Positions 40,293 to 53,107 of a stretch of DNA of 64,000 nucleotides are shown here, in pieces (positions within the stretch are counted from its first letter, which is position 1; every line of letters starts with the position of its first letter). The stretch is taken from positions 496,001 to 560,000 of the forward strand of contig JANATG010000005.1 of NCBI GenBank assembly GCA_029449235.1, written 5' to 3'. The notes under the pieces are model-generated. The model had not been told where the DNA came from, did not search any database, and worked only from the letters and a program-made list of their open reading frames with translations. Position numbers and translations under genes: made by a program. This DNA comes from Linnemannia schmuckeri (Eukaryota > Mortierellomycota > Mortierellomycetes > Mortierellales > Mortierellaceae).

Positions 40293-43200
40293 ATGTCATA
40301 CAAACGGAAAGCAGAACTGCCAGTGGGAGACGTCAATGATCTCATGGAAGTAACACCCCTGGGAGCAGGAAGCGAAGTCGGACGCTCGTGTCACGTCCTC
40401 AAGTACAAGGGCAAGACCGTCTTGGTACACAGGCTTTCATCTTACATATGGCGTCTTTCTTACTCGAATAAAAATGAAAAGTATCTACCACTACCATCGA
40501 ATTTGTTTGTTCACCAGTCTTTTGTTTCCTTTTCCTGTACTTTTTATATGTTTGTCTGTCCCTACCCCAATGGATCATTTTATGATACACCTCGCTCACA
40601 ACGAACACAAAGTTGGACTGTGGTATTCATCCCGGTCAGAGCGGTATCTCTGGACTCCCCTTCTTCGATGAAGTTGACCCGGCCACCATTGACGTCCTCC
40701 TGATTACACAGTAAGCCCCTCTCCTCTTCTGGCCTCAGTTTACTTTTGGACACCATGACTCGTTGACCAACGATGCTATACCCTTTGCCTCCTTTCATAT
40801 AGTTTCCACTTGGACCATGCAGCAGGATTGCCTTATTTCACCGAAAGGGTAACGAGCGTCTTATTTAGTATTTGATACTTGTAGACACGAAACATGCAAA
40901 TGCGGACCTAATTAACACAATGTGACTTCGACTTCTGCCTTTTGTAGACATCGTTTAAAGGACGCGTGTTCATGACCCATCCCACCAAGGCTATCTTCAA
41001 GTGGCTTCTCTCAGATTATGTCAAAGTCAGGTAAGCAGCAAACGCAGAAATATCCGATCGTTCATCGCGACAGAAAAAAACACCAATCAACTGACTCCTT
41101 TTTACACCTTAAAATTCGTTAGTAACGTGGGCGCAAACGACATGTTGTACGACGAGACTCAGTTGGCAGCATGCTACGACAAGATCGAGACAGTCGATTA
41201 CCATCAAGAGATGAACGTTGACGGAATCAAGTTTACGGGTTACAATGCAGGACACGTCTTGGGCGCAGCCATGTTCTTAATCGAGATCGCCGGTATCAAG
41301 GTACACAACTCGCTTTTTATCTCATAATACATGAGATGTGCAAATCAACGAACCTTTTCAACCCGGATGCTAACGTCAGTTCGCCTGCGCATCGTAGATC
41401 TTATATACGGGAGACTACTCGCGCGAGGAAGATCGCCATTTGATGGCCGCTGAAAAGCCTACAAACGTCCAGACAGACGTCCTTATTTGCGAATCGACCT
41501 ATGGAGTCCAAAGTCACGAACCCCGCATCGATCGCGAACGCCGTTTCACAAGCACAGTCCACGACATTGTCCAGCGTGGCGGACGCTGTCTTCTCCCTGT
41601 CTTTGCCCTGGGTCAGGCTCAAGAACTGTTGCTGATGTTGGACGAATACTGGGCAGCCCACCCGGAGCTGGAATCGATCCCTGTCTACTATGCCTCCTCT
41701 TTGGCCAAGAAGTGCATGACGGTCTATCAGACCTATATCAACATGATGAACTCTAAGATCCGCAAGCAGTTTGCGGTCTCAAACCCCTTTGTCTTCAAGC
41801 ACATCTCACATTTGAAGAACATGGACATGTTTGATGATACGGGCCCATGTGTCATGATGGCCTCGCCTGGTATGTTGCAGAACGGACTTTCGAGAGAGTT
41901 GTTTGAGCGTTGGTGCACGGACAAGAAGAATGGACTTTTAATTACGGGATACTGTGTCGAGAACACCCTTGCCAAGGATGTGATGAATGAACCTGATGAG
42001 ATTCAGACTATGAACGGGACCCGGCTCAAATTGAGGATGTCCGTTGATTACATATCCTTTTCGGCTCATGTTGATTACACCCAGAACAGTGCCTTCATCG
42101 ACGAAGTTAAAGCGCCCTACCTCGTAAGTTGCGTCCGATGCTTTTGATATCTTGGTGGTAACAGCCGTAAGTGTGAAAAAAAATTCTCATCATTGCATTT
42201 TTTTTTATGCATAATAGATTCTGGTACACGGAGAGACAAATGCTATGGGACGATTGAAGAGCGCGCTGATGAGTAAGTACTCGGAGCGAGACGAAGACAT
42301 CCACATCTTTACACCCAAGAACACCGAAACCGTCAAGCTTTACTTCCGCGGAGAGAAGCTCGCCAGAGTAAGTAGCTTCTTATTTTGCCACCAAATGTGA
42401 GTGTCATGCGCGAAATATCACAAATTTCACTTTGCTAACGGTGAGCCTCGTCCTCACACTTTTAACCATCCTTTAGACAATTGGACAGATGGCGGCGACA
42501 TTTCCGGAGAAGGACAAGTTGGTTTCGGGAGTCCTTGTGGTCAAGGATTTCCAGTACACCATCATGGATACATCGGACTTGGAGGAATTTGTGGGTCTGC
42601 AGACAACATCTGTGGTCCAGCGTCAGATCGTCCCCTACCATGCCTCGTTTGGACTCCTCAAGTACCATCTCCGCCAGATGTTTGGCAAGATCCAGGAATT
42701 GGAGCGTGATATCAACAAGAAGGAGACCGTCAGGGTAAGTCTCGCGTCTTCATCCTTGGGATGTTGGTGGAGTAATAGATCTTTATCTGTGCGCCTTGTA
42801 TACTAACAAATGTTATTTTACACTTGATAATTATATGTCAAATTTAGATCTTTGAGACGGTGGATGTGAAGGAGTATAATGTAAACCATGTCCTGCTGGA
42901 ATGGACTGGAAACTCTGTCAATGACATGGTCGCAGACTCGGTCCTGGCCGTGATCCTCAACATCGAGTCTAGCCCTGCCTCGGTCAAACTCACCAAATCC
43001 GATCACACCCACTCACACTCTCACGGTCACGCTCACCCCCACGTCAAGACCGAAGGTGCCTCATCTTCTTTGTCGTCTTCTTCAGCGAAAGGAGAGGGAG
43101 AGTTGTTGGTGGAGCGTCGCCCATCGGATGAATTCGAGGATCTGGTCATGTTTTTCGCTTCCCAGTTTGGACCCGAGAATGTGACACAGAATGAGAAGAC

Positions 43201-43339
43201 GAGGACGGTTGTTGTGAGTTTGGACGGGATGCAGGCGACGGTCGATTGTAAGGATTTTTTGGTGGAGTGTGAAGCTGATGCGTTGAGGCATCGGGCGCAG
43301 AATGTCCTTGAGCGCGCTGTTCGGACTTGTATGCAGTAA
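40293..43339 (+). CDS. YSH1: mRNA 3'-end processing endonuclease Ysh1/CPSF73
   Basis: Nine exons (40293-40424, 40613-40710, 40803-40848, 40948-41030, 41123-41300, 41398-42123, 42218-42367, 42477-42734, 42848-43339) give 720 residues. The metallo-beta-lactamase core is complete: LDCGIHPG, HFHLDH (H77, H79, D81, H82), TGYNAGHVLGA (H164), LYTGDYS (D185), and after the beta-CASP domain FSAHVDY (H403) and LVHGETNAMGRL (H425). These bind the two zinc ions that cut pre-mRNA at the poly(A) site and histone mRNA ends. The C-terminal CPSF73 domain runs from about 480 to 720. An unusual His-rich stretch (HTHSHSHGHAHPH, about 610-622) followed by a Ser-run sits within it. The gene shares its promoter region with PRP28. 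Confidence 0.95.
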
Positions 43340-43961
43340 GAAGTCCGAGAGAAGGAGGGGTTTGTAGGGTGAGGTCAAAGAGGTGGGTGGAGCAGGAGAG
43401 AGAGTTGTTGGTGTGACAACGTCGCGCAACTTATTTTTATATGAATTATTCCAAAACATCTTTGCCTGCTATGCTTTGTGCAATTGGTATTTGTTCACCC
43501 CTTGACATCAGCATCACCTTTATTCTTGACCACTGACAAAACGGATACAAAAGTAGAGCATGTATCAGTCGTCTGACATGCCCAATGCCATCAGCTAAAA
43601 GCCAAATAAATAAACCTACACAAGGAGTATTTCAACCTTTCCAAACCTCCACTCTCAATTTTTTTTCTCGCTTCTTTCTTCCTCACATAGTCCACGACAA
43701 GAGCAGTGTCAATCGTTCCTATTCTGTCTTAACCTCACATCCATCCCCACCTTCAAGTTGTTATCAAATTAGAAATGTTGTCTATTTTATCTATCAAAAA
43801 AAAAAAAAAAAAAAAACGCAGCATAGAAACAAAACAGTAAACATGCCAATAACCGGCCAAAGCCTATCACCAACAAATCATTTCTATATCCCCTGTTCGC
43901 TTCGTCGATACAGCAGCCATCTACAGATTTGTTACAAACGACCGAAAAGAATCTTGAAGAC
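43340..43961. other. 3' flank of YSH1 and leader-like sequence
   Basis: No gene seen. An A-run of about 19 lies at about 43797-43816. The sequence before 43962 has the CA-rich look of a leader for the decayed locus that follows. Confidence 0.4.
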
Positions 43962-46900
43962 ATGGCCCAAAGTCGCTCTTCCTCGAAGCGTTTCAAGATC
44001 GGGGAAACATCTGGCACCGTTGCCATGGAGGCCTATGACCCATCCGAAAACGGCGAAGGCTACCTGACAGAGAGAAATCGGCCGTCCCTGCCGGGGCTCT
44101 CTTCGTCATGCACGAGCCATTACTGTAGCAAAGAAGTGAGAATTATTATAGAACCTTAAATGTCGAACAAAGCGCTCGATTAAACCAATCCAGATTACCT
44201 TTGACAATAACGGGACTCAAGCGTATCTTGAAGGCTTTGAACTGAAGATCGAGTCAAGTCGATATTTTAAAAGATATCCTGGGATGACGTCCTAGACGAA
44301 AAACGCGACGGTTCTTGATGCTACAATGTTTGTACCACATTTGATCGCGAATAAGGACAAGATGAGAAACGAAATGGGAAATTAAAAAATAAAGAGGCTG
44401 TCAGCGACCCCCCGTCCAGCATAAAGATTTGTTTTTGGCAATCCGAGCAAGACGACGATTTTTTTTTTTTGAAACTGGACGGGCAATGGCGCAAACCTCT
44501 TCAGAAAAAGCGAAATGGACACCTCTTATCGACGAAGGTAGAAAACGTAAACACCAAGATCCCTGGCAACCTACAGCTTTGGATATTGCCCTTCATGACG
44601 ACCTGGATTTTCAATACTTTATATCCAAGTCTGGCCAAGCTTTCCCTCACGGCTCACTGTGAAATCGATTGTGAAATCTCGAAACTTCAGGCTGAGTGAC
44701 TTTATCCAGACCTATAAGAAGATCTCAGCTTTGAATAGCGTTCAGCTACCTCTGCATCACATCATCAAGTATCGATCAATTTGGATCCCCTATATTTTTT
44801 CAAATATCGCGTCAAGGCCTCACGACATTCAAGGTTATCTTAGATCGGGGGCACGCAGGTGGAACATTTCGAATTAGTATCGACAAAGTATTGTCAACAA
44901 CCCTTTATCCTTTAACAATCCTCCATCTCCTCCTCCTCCAGCAAATCATGGATCAATTGTTCAGCATTCAATAAAAAAATAATGCCAGGCGCTCAAAACT
45001 CGTTAACTATGCATCGGACCGAATGATGTTGTCATTTGCAATAGGCATCTGAAGGATTTGAGAAGGTACCGTATCGGTTCTATTTCCAACGCGCCAACGG
45101 CTGGACAGACTGGTCCTTTATTGAAATCGATGTCGCTCAGATAAATAGCTCGGGTTGTTAAGAACCAGACCTCCGACCCCTGACATACATCGGCACCCCT
45201 CGCCACCGCTTCGGATATACAAAGCGGGATTTCTGGGCACTGCATCGACTCTGTCATAGTCTTTTTACTCTATCGCTCTCTTAATTTCACATTTCGGGAT
45301 GCGGTGCCAGGATGCCGACGAGGATAAAGTCATGAGTGACGAAACTACGGAACGAAGTTAATCTTTGCGAAACGCGAAATGTCTCAAATGGGTTGCTTTT
45401 TGTCAGGATCATCCTCCAGCATACGTAGTCTTTTTTTTTTTGTAAAGATCAAACGATAATCCACAGAGTAATGCCATACAGTTAAATCAACTGGAATATC
45501 CGAGTTTGTCACAGTCTCGAGATAGCCACGACGAGGACCTGGGAAGACTGGCAGTAAACGATATAATCCTGGTCTATGGACAGACATCCCAAAAAAGGAC
45601 CTAGATCGCTAGACAGAACTGCACGATTGAAGCATATCGACCCACTCTCTGATCTTCTTCGTCTAACCCTTCAACAATTCGTCGGCAAAAAGGATATTCG
45701 ACAGTTTATTTCTCAATGGTGTATCGTCGCGGCTCGTAGGTGCCTGAAAAATTTCCACTCGAAACGCCAACCGGTCGACTAAAAAAAAATTAATCCGACA
45801 CACTTCATGTCCCCAACCTTTACCCAGTATTGCCCTCACCTACCGGAAGTTCATTCGATATTGGAGGATTTTTATTTCTGGCTCTATCGACTGGGCTTTC
45901 ATTATTCAGGTGCATGGCATATCCTCGAGGAGGAACATGCGCTGCATGACGAGGTATCGGGGGCCTCACCTGCTGCATATCATCCGTAGGAAGCAAATAC
46001 CCGAAATCAAGCTGAATGAAGGAAATTTGGCCACAGTAAACACTCTGATCAATCCTTGAGCGGTACCGTCGAAAAACAAATAAACCTTGTACGGATTACG
46101 GATATCGCCGACCAGGTTTTTTTAACAAGCAACAATCCAAAACCAAGCAACAAAAGGCCGGTGAAAAGCGCCAACATCTATGTCCACAGAATGAATCGCA
46201 CTTCTGGATCTTCTCAATATCAAAGCCCGAGAACCCTTGAAAGGTCGGATAGAGAGCGTTGCAACCTATCGCGATCATTTATTGCTGTGCCTCAAGCACC
46301 AGTCATCCTCATCCTCCTTCCTGTTTGACCCAACTCGCCCACATTGGACACTCATGACAGTTTTCCTCCCTTTGATCCACATCGCACTCGGACTGAGAAG
46401 CGTCTGAACTGAAAGAAAAACATCACCGAGTCTATAATATCCTGGCCAACAACAAACGGATCAAGTCACTTGTTCTGTCCGGGTTATCCAACACGTGAAT
46501 TATATCTGCCTGATTACAGCGTCCCCTCGCGCCCCTGCTGTCAGGTCCAAGCAACTACAGCGTTACAAGGCTGCATTTGGGAAGGTCGGCTACCTGGACA
46601 AAACACGACAACGTGAACTTGTAGAGGCGAAAATGGCGAGGAACGTCCAAGCATACGGAAGTTGCACAAGGAACGATTCGATCCCACGTTGTGAACAAGT
46701 CGTTTCAAAGGAGGACTTGCGTTCCCACAAAAATCCCTCGGTTCAAATGTCTTGTCCCATCCCCGCCCGCCCTTCTCGACCACTTCTTGATACGATCACG
46801 ACATCCACCGAAGACGATCGATGCATCTTCTCCCAAGTGTATCGTTGTGCCCCAGCTACACCATTTAAAATCCTTATCATCCAGAATCTCGCACATCGCG

Positions 46901-47640
46901 CACCTCCTCTTGGTCATTAACAAAAAAAAAGAACCCTTTATTCAAACTGTTCAATCGCTGGACACCGGCACTCAGTATCGCTTGTTGCAGATGTGAAGTG
47001 AATACACCATTGAATATTTTGCTCCAGGTATCGGTTCTATGAATCATGTCACTTAGCATGGAATTCCCGAGGATGAAGAACAAGCGTTTACACTGGCGAG
47101 AAAATAGATTACAGACGTAAGTTCGGATGCCTGTATCGAGCTGGGGGAAGAGATGAAAAAGAAAGAGGTGAAAGAATGTGGCACTGAAGGTCCTTTCGAT
47201 ATCGGTTCTAGACCTGCACCGTCGAAAGCAATGATCCGAACGACAGTGGTTAAAAGTTATTGTACACCAAGTCTTTTTAAAACAAGACAAGCACCCAGGA
47301 ATGGAGGCAGATCTGAGAATACTGTTTACAGACAACTAGAACAGTTAATCCTCCTCCTGAAAAGTTTGATATCGAAACGCCGAAATCTTGAGAGGTCAGA
47401 AAGAGAAAGCGCGCAAGATAAAAGAATTTCTGGAGGAGCTATCGACGCGCCTGAATCATCTTGATCCTCCTCATCCTCCTTGTCCCAATCCCATCCAAAG
47501 TGGATCGTATGACGAATCTTTCAACGTCCAGTCAACCAATGCTCCACTCGGTCTTAAAACACTATATCTCGACCTAATAATGGGGAGTAACTATGGCCAG
47601 ATTCCCGGATGGCTGAGAGATATTTGATGTATGGATTTGT
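43962..47640 (+). pseudogene. Long decayed coding locus, family unknown
   Basis: Coding-like blocks all lie on the plus strand but in changing frames. From ATG 43962: MAQSRSSSKRFKIGETSGTV; from about 44194, after a possible intron, ITFDNNGTQAYLEGFELKIE and SRYFKRYPGM, then a TAG; from about 44425 FLAIRARRRFFFFETGRAMA (an inflated T-run) with KHQDPWQPTALDIALHDDL; from 44680 a stretch with FIQTYKKISALNSVQLPLHH and RSIWIPYIF; from 45600 DPLSDLLRLTLQQFVGKKDI and AARRCLKNFHSKRQ; from 45810 PHLPEVHSILEDFYFWLYRL; later pieces at 46500-46900 and 47380-47630. No single frame or simple splice set joins them, and several stops intervene. I read this as a large gene of about 3.6 kb decaying by small indels. 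I do not recognise the family, and no transposon ends were found around it. Confidence 0.5.
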
Positions 47641-47987
47641 GATTCTAGGATCGTAGTACCTGAAATCACGTATTTCTTTATCTTTCTTTTTTTGAAAATG
47701 TTATTTGTGCACTGCCCCTTCATCAGACAAGATGCATCGCTTGTATATGTACTTAAAAAGTTTTTTTTGTGCGATACCCAGAAATAAAATGATGTTGATA
47801 TGTCTGCGTCTTTATTGCGCTTTTTTGTGTTTGTGATGCATGTTTGTTATTGAGCTCAGGCCACATTGGATAAATGAGATTTTATTCCAAGCCAGAAAAA
47901 GAGGAAGATGAGAGAAAAAAAATGCTCCCCAATCGCCCATTGCCAATCCCTCCCACCATCGCGTTCCCATCCATTTATCAAAACCTC
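47641..47987. other. Intergenic, no gene seen
   Basis: AT-rich with T-runs. An AATAAAA signal lies near 47783. It separates the decayed plus-strand locus from the 3' end of the minus-strand RING-like gene. Confidence 0.45.
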
Positions 47988-50174
47988 CTAGCCACGCATG
48001 TCATGAGGCACGAGGTAAAACTTGATCAGGTCAACACACTCTGCACATAGAAAATGATGGTGACAGGGTAGGACATCAACGCCCACCTCCTGATAGCAAC
48101 AACCACGACACTGAAAAAAGTCAGGCACCAGTCGTGACCGGATCTCCATAGTCCTCTCAAATACTTGAGCGTGTCTCGTCATAGTCGCTTCCAGTTCCCG
48201 ATCTGCTTGCTCCAACTCGGCATCGAAGGCGACTAGACCAGTCAGAGGATCCATATGGTCAAAAGGTTCGTCCGCTTGTGCCCCTGGCGCGTCCACATGT
48301 TCGTTATCTGATCCTTCTGGTGATGGAAGGTGAGTCGATCTTGAAGACGCAACAGCTGTTTGAGTAAAAGTCGTGGTAGTTTTTTGATTCTGCCTGTGTT
48401 CGTACTGCGAGGATGGTGACGGTGGCGGAAAAGATGTCAAAGATCCAGCGCGAGGTATGACACAAAAGTCGCGAGTGTTGTTACGCTTGCATTTGTCACA
48501 GAGGAGTATTGTCACAGAAGAATACGCGGCCATGTCAATCTCTTTGTAATGTCGATCTTGCTCCTTGCTCCAACTCGACAGTTTCGCAGTCCTCTCCTTG
48601 ATTGATTTGATTGTTGTGGTATGACGCATCAACGCCTCATTCAGCTCATTATCGATTTCAAAGAGTCCATTTGCGCTTTTGAGTTGGTCTTGCTCTTTTA
48701 CCAGCACTCCAATGGACGAAACCATCAGTTCATCCGGTCTGAAATCTTGCGCGGTTGCAAGACCCTTCGACTTCATTGTCGATCCTGGTGTTGTCGGAAT
48801 CAGAGGTGCTTGCAGAGAGGGTCCATTCGCCTTAGAAGATGAAGGGGTGGTAGTCGGACCCCTGATAGCCGTCAGCAACTCGTTCGTGCGCTGAAGCCAA
48901 ACAGGCCCCGATGGAAAAGCTGTAAGAGGTTGTGTTGGAGGTGTGAGAGGTACAGGCTCAAACCACTGCGAGAGCCAGTCAGTCACATAGATCCGTGAGT
49001 GGATGGGCAAGAGTGCATGTTGAAAGATGGCCTTTTGCAGCGGTAGCTGGAAGGCACACTGAAAGAACCCTCCGCTCTTCTTGACCCAGGACCGAATATT
49101 GTAGTTGTAACATGCGTCCGTCCCAGGCTGAGGAACCATTTCATAGTCTGTATGGTTGTCATAGACTCGTCCTGCGCACATGACAAAGTACTCTTTATCG
49201 CTGCTATCCCTTTCATTGTGGTAGATAGGTGTCGTCGATCCAGGCAAAAGAGTATACGATGTCGAAAGTTTAGGACCCTTAGCCAAAACTGCCTCCTTCT
49301 TACAGAAGCACCCAACCTTCTGGAACAGCTTAAGGCTTAGGTGGTAATTGGTGTCGATGTTGCTGTTCTTGATCGTCGTGGTCTTTGCCAGATCGCCCAG
49401 CCATAGAATTATCGACAGATGAAAATGATCACAGGGCGTGTTCATGGCCACCATCAGGATCTGATTTACGTTCAGAGTCTGCATGTGGTGCCACTCAAGC
49501 GCGTGCATGTGGAATCCACAGACCTTTTGTCCATCCATCGGAGCCGCATTCAAATAGATAGCCTCTACCTGGATGTCCGCCCCGACGACAGCCTTCTTGA
49601 CTTGTGTGCTTGTTGTGTCCGAGTTGTCGTGGTTTGTTGTAGTAGTTGTTGTAACAGGCTTCTTTCTGGGCCACAGTTCGACCTCGTCATACTGGACTGC
49701 CCTGTGTCGCTCGCAGCCTCCACCAGAATTTGGTCCCGCGAACCACGTGAGTTCCTTTGTATTCCTTGCGAGCTATAGGGTAAGAAGCGAACAAGCACAA
49801 GAAGATATCAGTATCCATTTGCTTTCTGCGTAGCAAAAAGGCAAAAGAAAAACAAGAGAAAGGCCTACACTCACAAAACGGCCTCGAGCAGTGCGTCGCT
49901 TCCGACCCCGCTCACAGTCCTGGCACGGATCCGGTGGGGTCATTCCCTTCTGCTTGGACGAGAAGTGACACTCATACACCCAGTTGGTCTTTTTCACAGT
50001 AGAAGAAGGAGGTGTTGGCGCAGATCTTGACTGACGGCTGATGGTGGCTGGCGGTGGTTCTGGATAGATGGAAACAGCAGTAAATCCACAAAAGCATAGC
50101 GGACGAGCAAAGTTGACTCGGACTGGAGACGCATCTTGAGTGGGTGTGGATGTCGAGTAGGATATGAAGTCCAT
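47988..50174 (-). CDS. Cys-rich protein with GRF-like N-terminus and incomplete C-terminal RING
   Basis: Two exons on the minus strand (50174-49875, 49772-47988) give 694 residues, joined in phase 0. The start at 50174 follows directly on a (CAA)n leader. The N-terminus has CFCGFTA, then WVYECHF and CQDCERG, spaced like a zinc-binding module of GRF type. The centre carries Thr/Ser runs and several Cys/His (CGFHMHALEWHH, CCYN-like CYNYN). The C-terminus holds CRGCCYQEVGVDVLPCHHHF and LCAECVDL, the first two-thirds of a RING finger (C-x2-C, C-x-H, C-x2-C), but the chain ends 12 residues later without the last CPxC pair. A ubiquitin-ligase role is suggested by this context only. The missing pair could mean a truncated gene, an unseen last exon or a divergent finger. 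No signal peptide or membrane segment is present. Confidence 0.75.
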
Positions 50175-50176
50175 GC

Positions 50177-50219
<43 letters not shown>
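50177..50219. repeat. (GTT)n / (CAA)n microsatellite in the leader of the RING-like gene
   Basis: About fourteen uninterrupted trinucleotides read as AAC/CAA on the minus strand, ending three bases before the ATG at 50174. Confidence 0.9.
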
Positions 50220-50379
50220 GGTATTGTTGGTAAGAGCAAGAGAGTTGGTTTTGGTGGTGGTAGTAAAGAAAGAAGCAAAAAGAGACGCGAAGAGAGAAGA
50301 AAGAAAGAAAGCATGATGGACCGGTGTGCGCGAGCATATCATTGTGATCAGTGGTCGTGATGTGTTTGCCACCAAACAC

Positions 50380-53107
50380 GAAGGTGACTGCTCATCCTAT
50401 TGTTTTTTGTCAAAAGGAACCAACGCCAATCACAAAAAGCACTTCGTCGTTGTTCACCTCTTGTTTCTTTTCTTTACCTACAGTCTCTTTATCCAACTTA
50501 CATCCAAATTTGTAGTAGAGATTAAACGAAAGGCGTTACATACATCCCTTCTCGCTTCCCTCTTGCTCTTTTTTCAAGCAAAAAGACAAAGATGTGAAGG
50601 GTTTTGGATCTGCGAAAAAGGAGTACGTATCTGTGCACAGCCTTGTAAGTTAACTATTATCACCTTTCGCTCCACTCTTGCTCTCTCATCTCTGGCGATG
50701 TATCCTTCCTTTATTTGAACCATGCCAAATATATTTAGTGGTGGGATGAAAAAGGAGCTATGCAGTGAGAGAGCGCGACATACATTTGTCGAATCTATGA
50801 AACCAACCCTTCGGTTCAAATCGCCGTAACCTACTTGTACCTCCACCATTACCTTTCCTTTCTCCTTACTTTTTCTCCGCCAAAATTAAGCGCGCCAGTT
50901 CGTGAGAATGTCTCATATCTATTGTCTCTGTACTTTTTTGTAGCAAGCAAAAAGGAGGGATTAAGACCGTCCAATCTACAGGTACCTGAGAAACGTCAAT
51001 CTCACCAAAAAAGAATCGAAGAAGGCATTCCAATGAAAGGCGACAGGTGTGATGAAGGCAACAAGGCATGACATACACTCGTTTCATGAAGAAAAGAAGA
51101 TCAAAAGGAATACGAAAAAAAGGGGCAACGACAGTTGCTGTCCAGAGAAGGGCGTTCGTTTTTGTTCGGTCGCACGATGCAAAGCCCATTGTGTGAAAAA
51201 AAGAGGAGGGAGAGGGCGCTGAGATAAGATCTTCAATGATGCAGGGCTTTGAACGTCCATTCATCCCATCGTATTATTAGCATCTAAAAAACATGCTCAC
51301 TGGACTACAGCAACAAGCCAACAACATTGACTGTGGCGAGCACACTGTATCAGAACCCAAGGATAGCGCAGCCAACCAGGCAATGGGATCCTCCTAGCGT
51401 GCTTGCATCACTCCCAACGAGACGCCCACAGTAGTTCCTTCTACTTTGCTTAATTACAAGAGCAGCGTTAACTTGTATCCAATAACTGTGCCAGCTAATT
51501 GCTTCATCCCCAAAAAAATAAGGTTCGCAAAATGTGAATACTTTTTTTCCAAGGATTCCTTCTTGTTTCTCTTGTGCCCTCTCCTCCTTTGCCTTTGCAC
51601 TCGTCAAATCCTATTTCCCTCCGTGCTCATAATCCACAACTGGGTGTGAGAGCAGCGATCAGATTAGACGGGCATTGGAAGAGAAAGAATGGTTATTGGT
51701 GCAACAGTGCTAACGCCTATAAACGCTGTGGTACCCCACCACCAGCTTTCACGGGCGCCATTGCGTCCCCCTCTTTTACTGAGAGAAGAGAGCAACTTTA
51801 ATTGCATGTGCCAAGGCAAGTACGGCTTTAGTCGAACTCTTTTTTTTCATATGTTTTGAGAGTTGGTCAAGATTCGTCGACTCTCTTTTCTTTACTTGTC
51901 ATTGTAAAGAGACCTTGGCAACTGTCGACTCCTGTAGAAAAAGTATGTGAGAGAAGCAAGCGGATGATAGATAAAGGAAAGGATCACGAGCATTTCTACA
52001 TCCCCCCTCCCTCCATAATCAATGATATCGTTGTAGGCTCTTGAATGGAACACCGCAATTTTCTTTATGAACAAAGAGAAAGAGAGCAAGAATAGTGGCA
52101 TTGTCGGTAAAATGGTGGGTCAATCTAGCAAAAAGGAGTGACAACCAAGGAAACAAAGATCGATCTTGATGGATGGCTGGTCAAGATGTCGCCTCAAACT
52201 GGGGATAACATACGGAGGGAGGCAAGGAAAAAGAAGTATCGAAAGGCTAGGTGAGGCGGGTGTAAATGGGCGGAACATTTTTGGTCCCTTTCTTCTCTCC
52301 AGATTCCTTCGTTTTTTTGGGTACCCTTTTGTGTGACACGTCTCTTTGAAGATGTCTGCTTCTGAGAGAAAATCTTTCAACAAGGATGAATAAAAAACGG
52401 ACGTCAACTGGCAGCAACAAGATATGAAGAAAGGGGAACGATTGGATTCTTTCAATCCCATCCTCACTCGTCTTGTCCTCTTTTTTTCCTGTTGTGTTGC
52501 TTCAGCCATGAAGGCGCGATATTAATAAATCTATTCCTTCCACAAGATTCATTGCCAGCAGGCCATTTTACTCGAAGGAATCGAAAGAGGATTGCGAACC
52601 TTGTTTTCTTCTCCGAGAGTGGCAATGGGCGTTCCCTGGGTAAGGTTGATGTTGTGGTTGTAGCACAGTGGTAGAAAGAGGGCCAATTTGACCTGCATTT
52701 TAGAGCTGATCTATTTTCTTTTTCCCATTGAAAGAAACCGTTAACCTTTTTCATCTTCTCGAGCAAAGAGGAGAATTTTAACCATCCAGTCCAAATACCG
52801 GGACTCCTCTTCCTTCCTTCTATTCCCCACTTTCGTCCTTTTTTCCTGAATTTCTTCTTTCTTTTTTTCTTCCTTTCCCTCTCCCCCTCACCACCTCAAT
52901 TGCATTTTTTTACCTCCCCCTCTTCTTCTTCACCCTTCAGTTCGATTTTTATCTTTTTTTTTGCAGATCACGATCGATCCTCATTCCTCCCCCTTCTTCA
53001 CTCTATCGTCGCACAGCATACCCTCCAGCTCCAAATATCCACATATTTCAACACAAAAGTACAGCAAACGATCCTCTCTCCCTTCCTCTCCCCTCCTCAC
53101 TCAGCCA
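50380..53107. other. Long intergenic region upstream of the GH17 gene
   Basis: 2.7 kb without a supported gene. From about 52790 to 53107 the plus strand is strongly pyrimidine-rich (CTTCC, TCTCC, CACC), typical of a fungal leader. The remainder contains only short, low-complexity frames. Confidence 0.5.
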
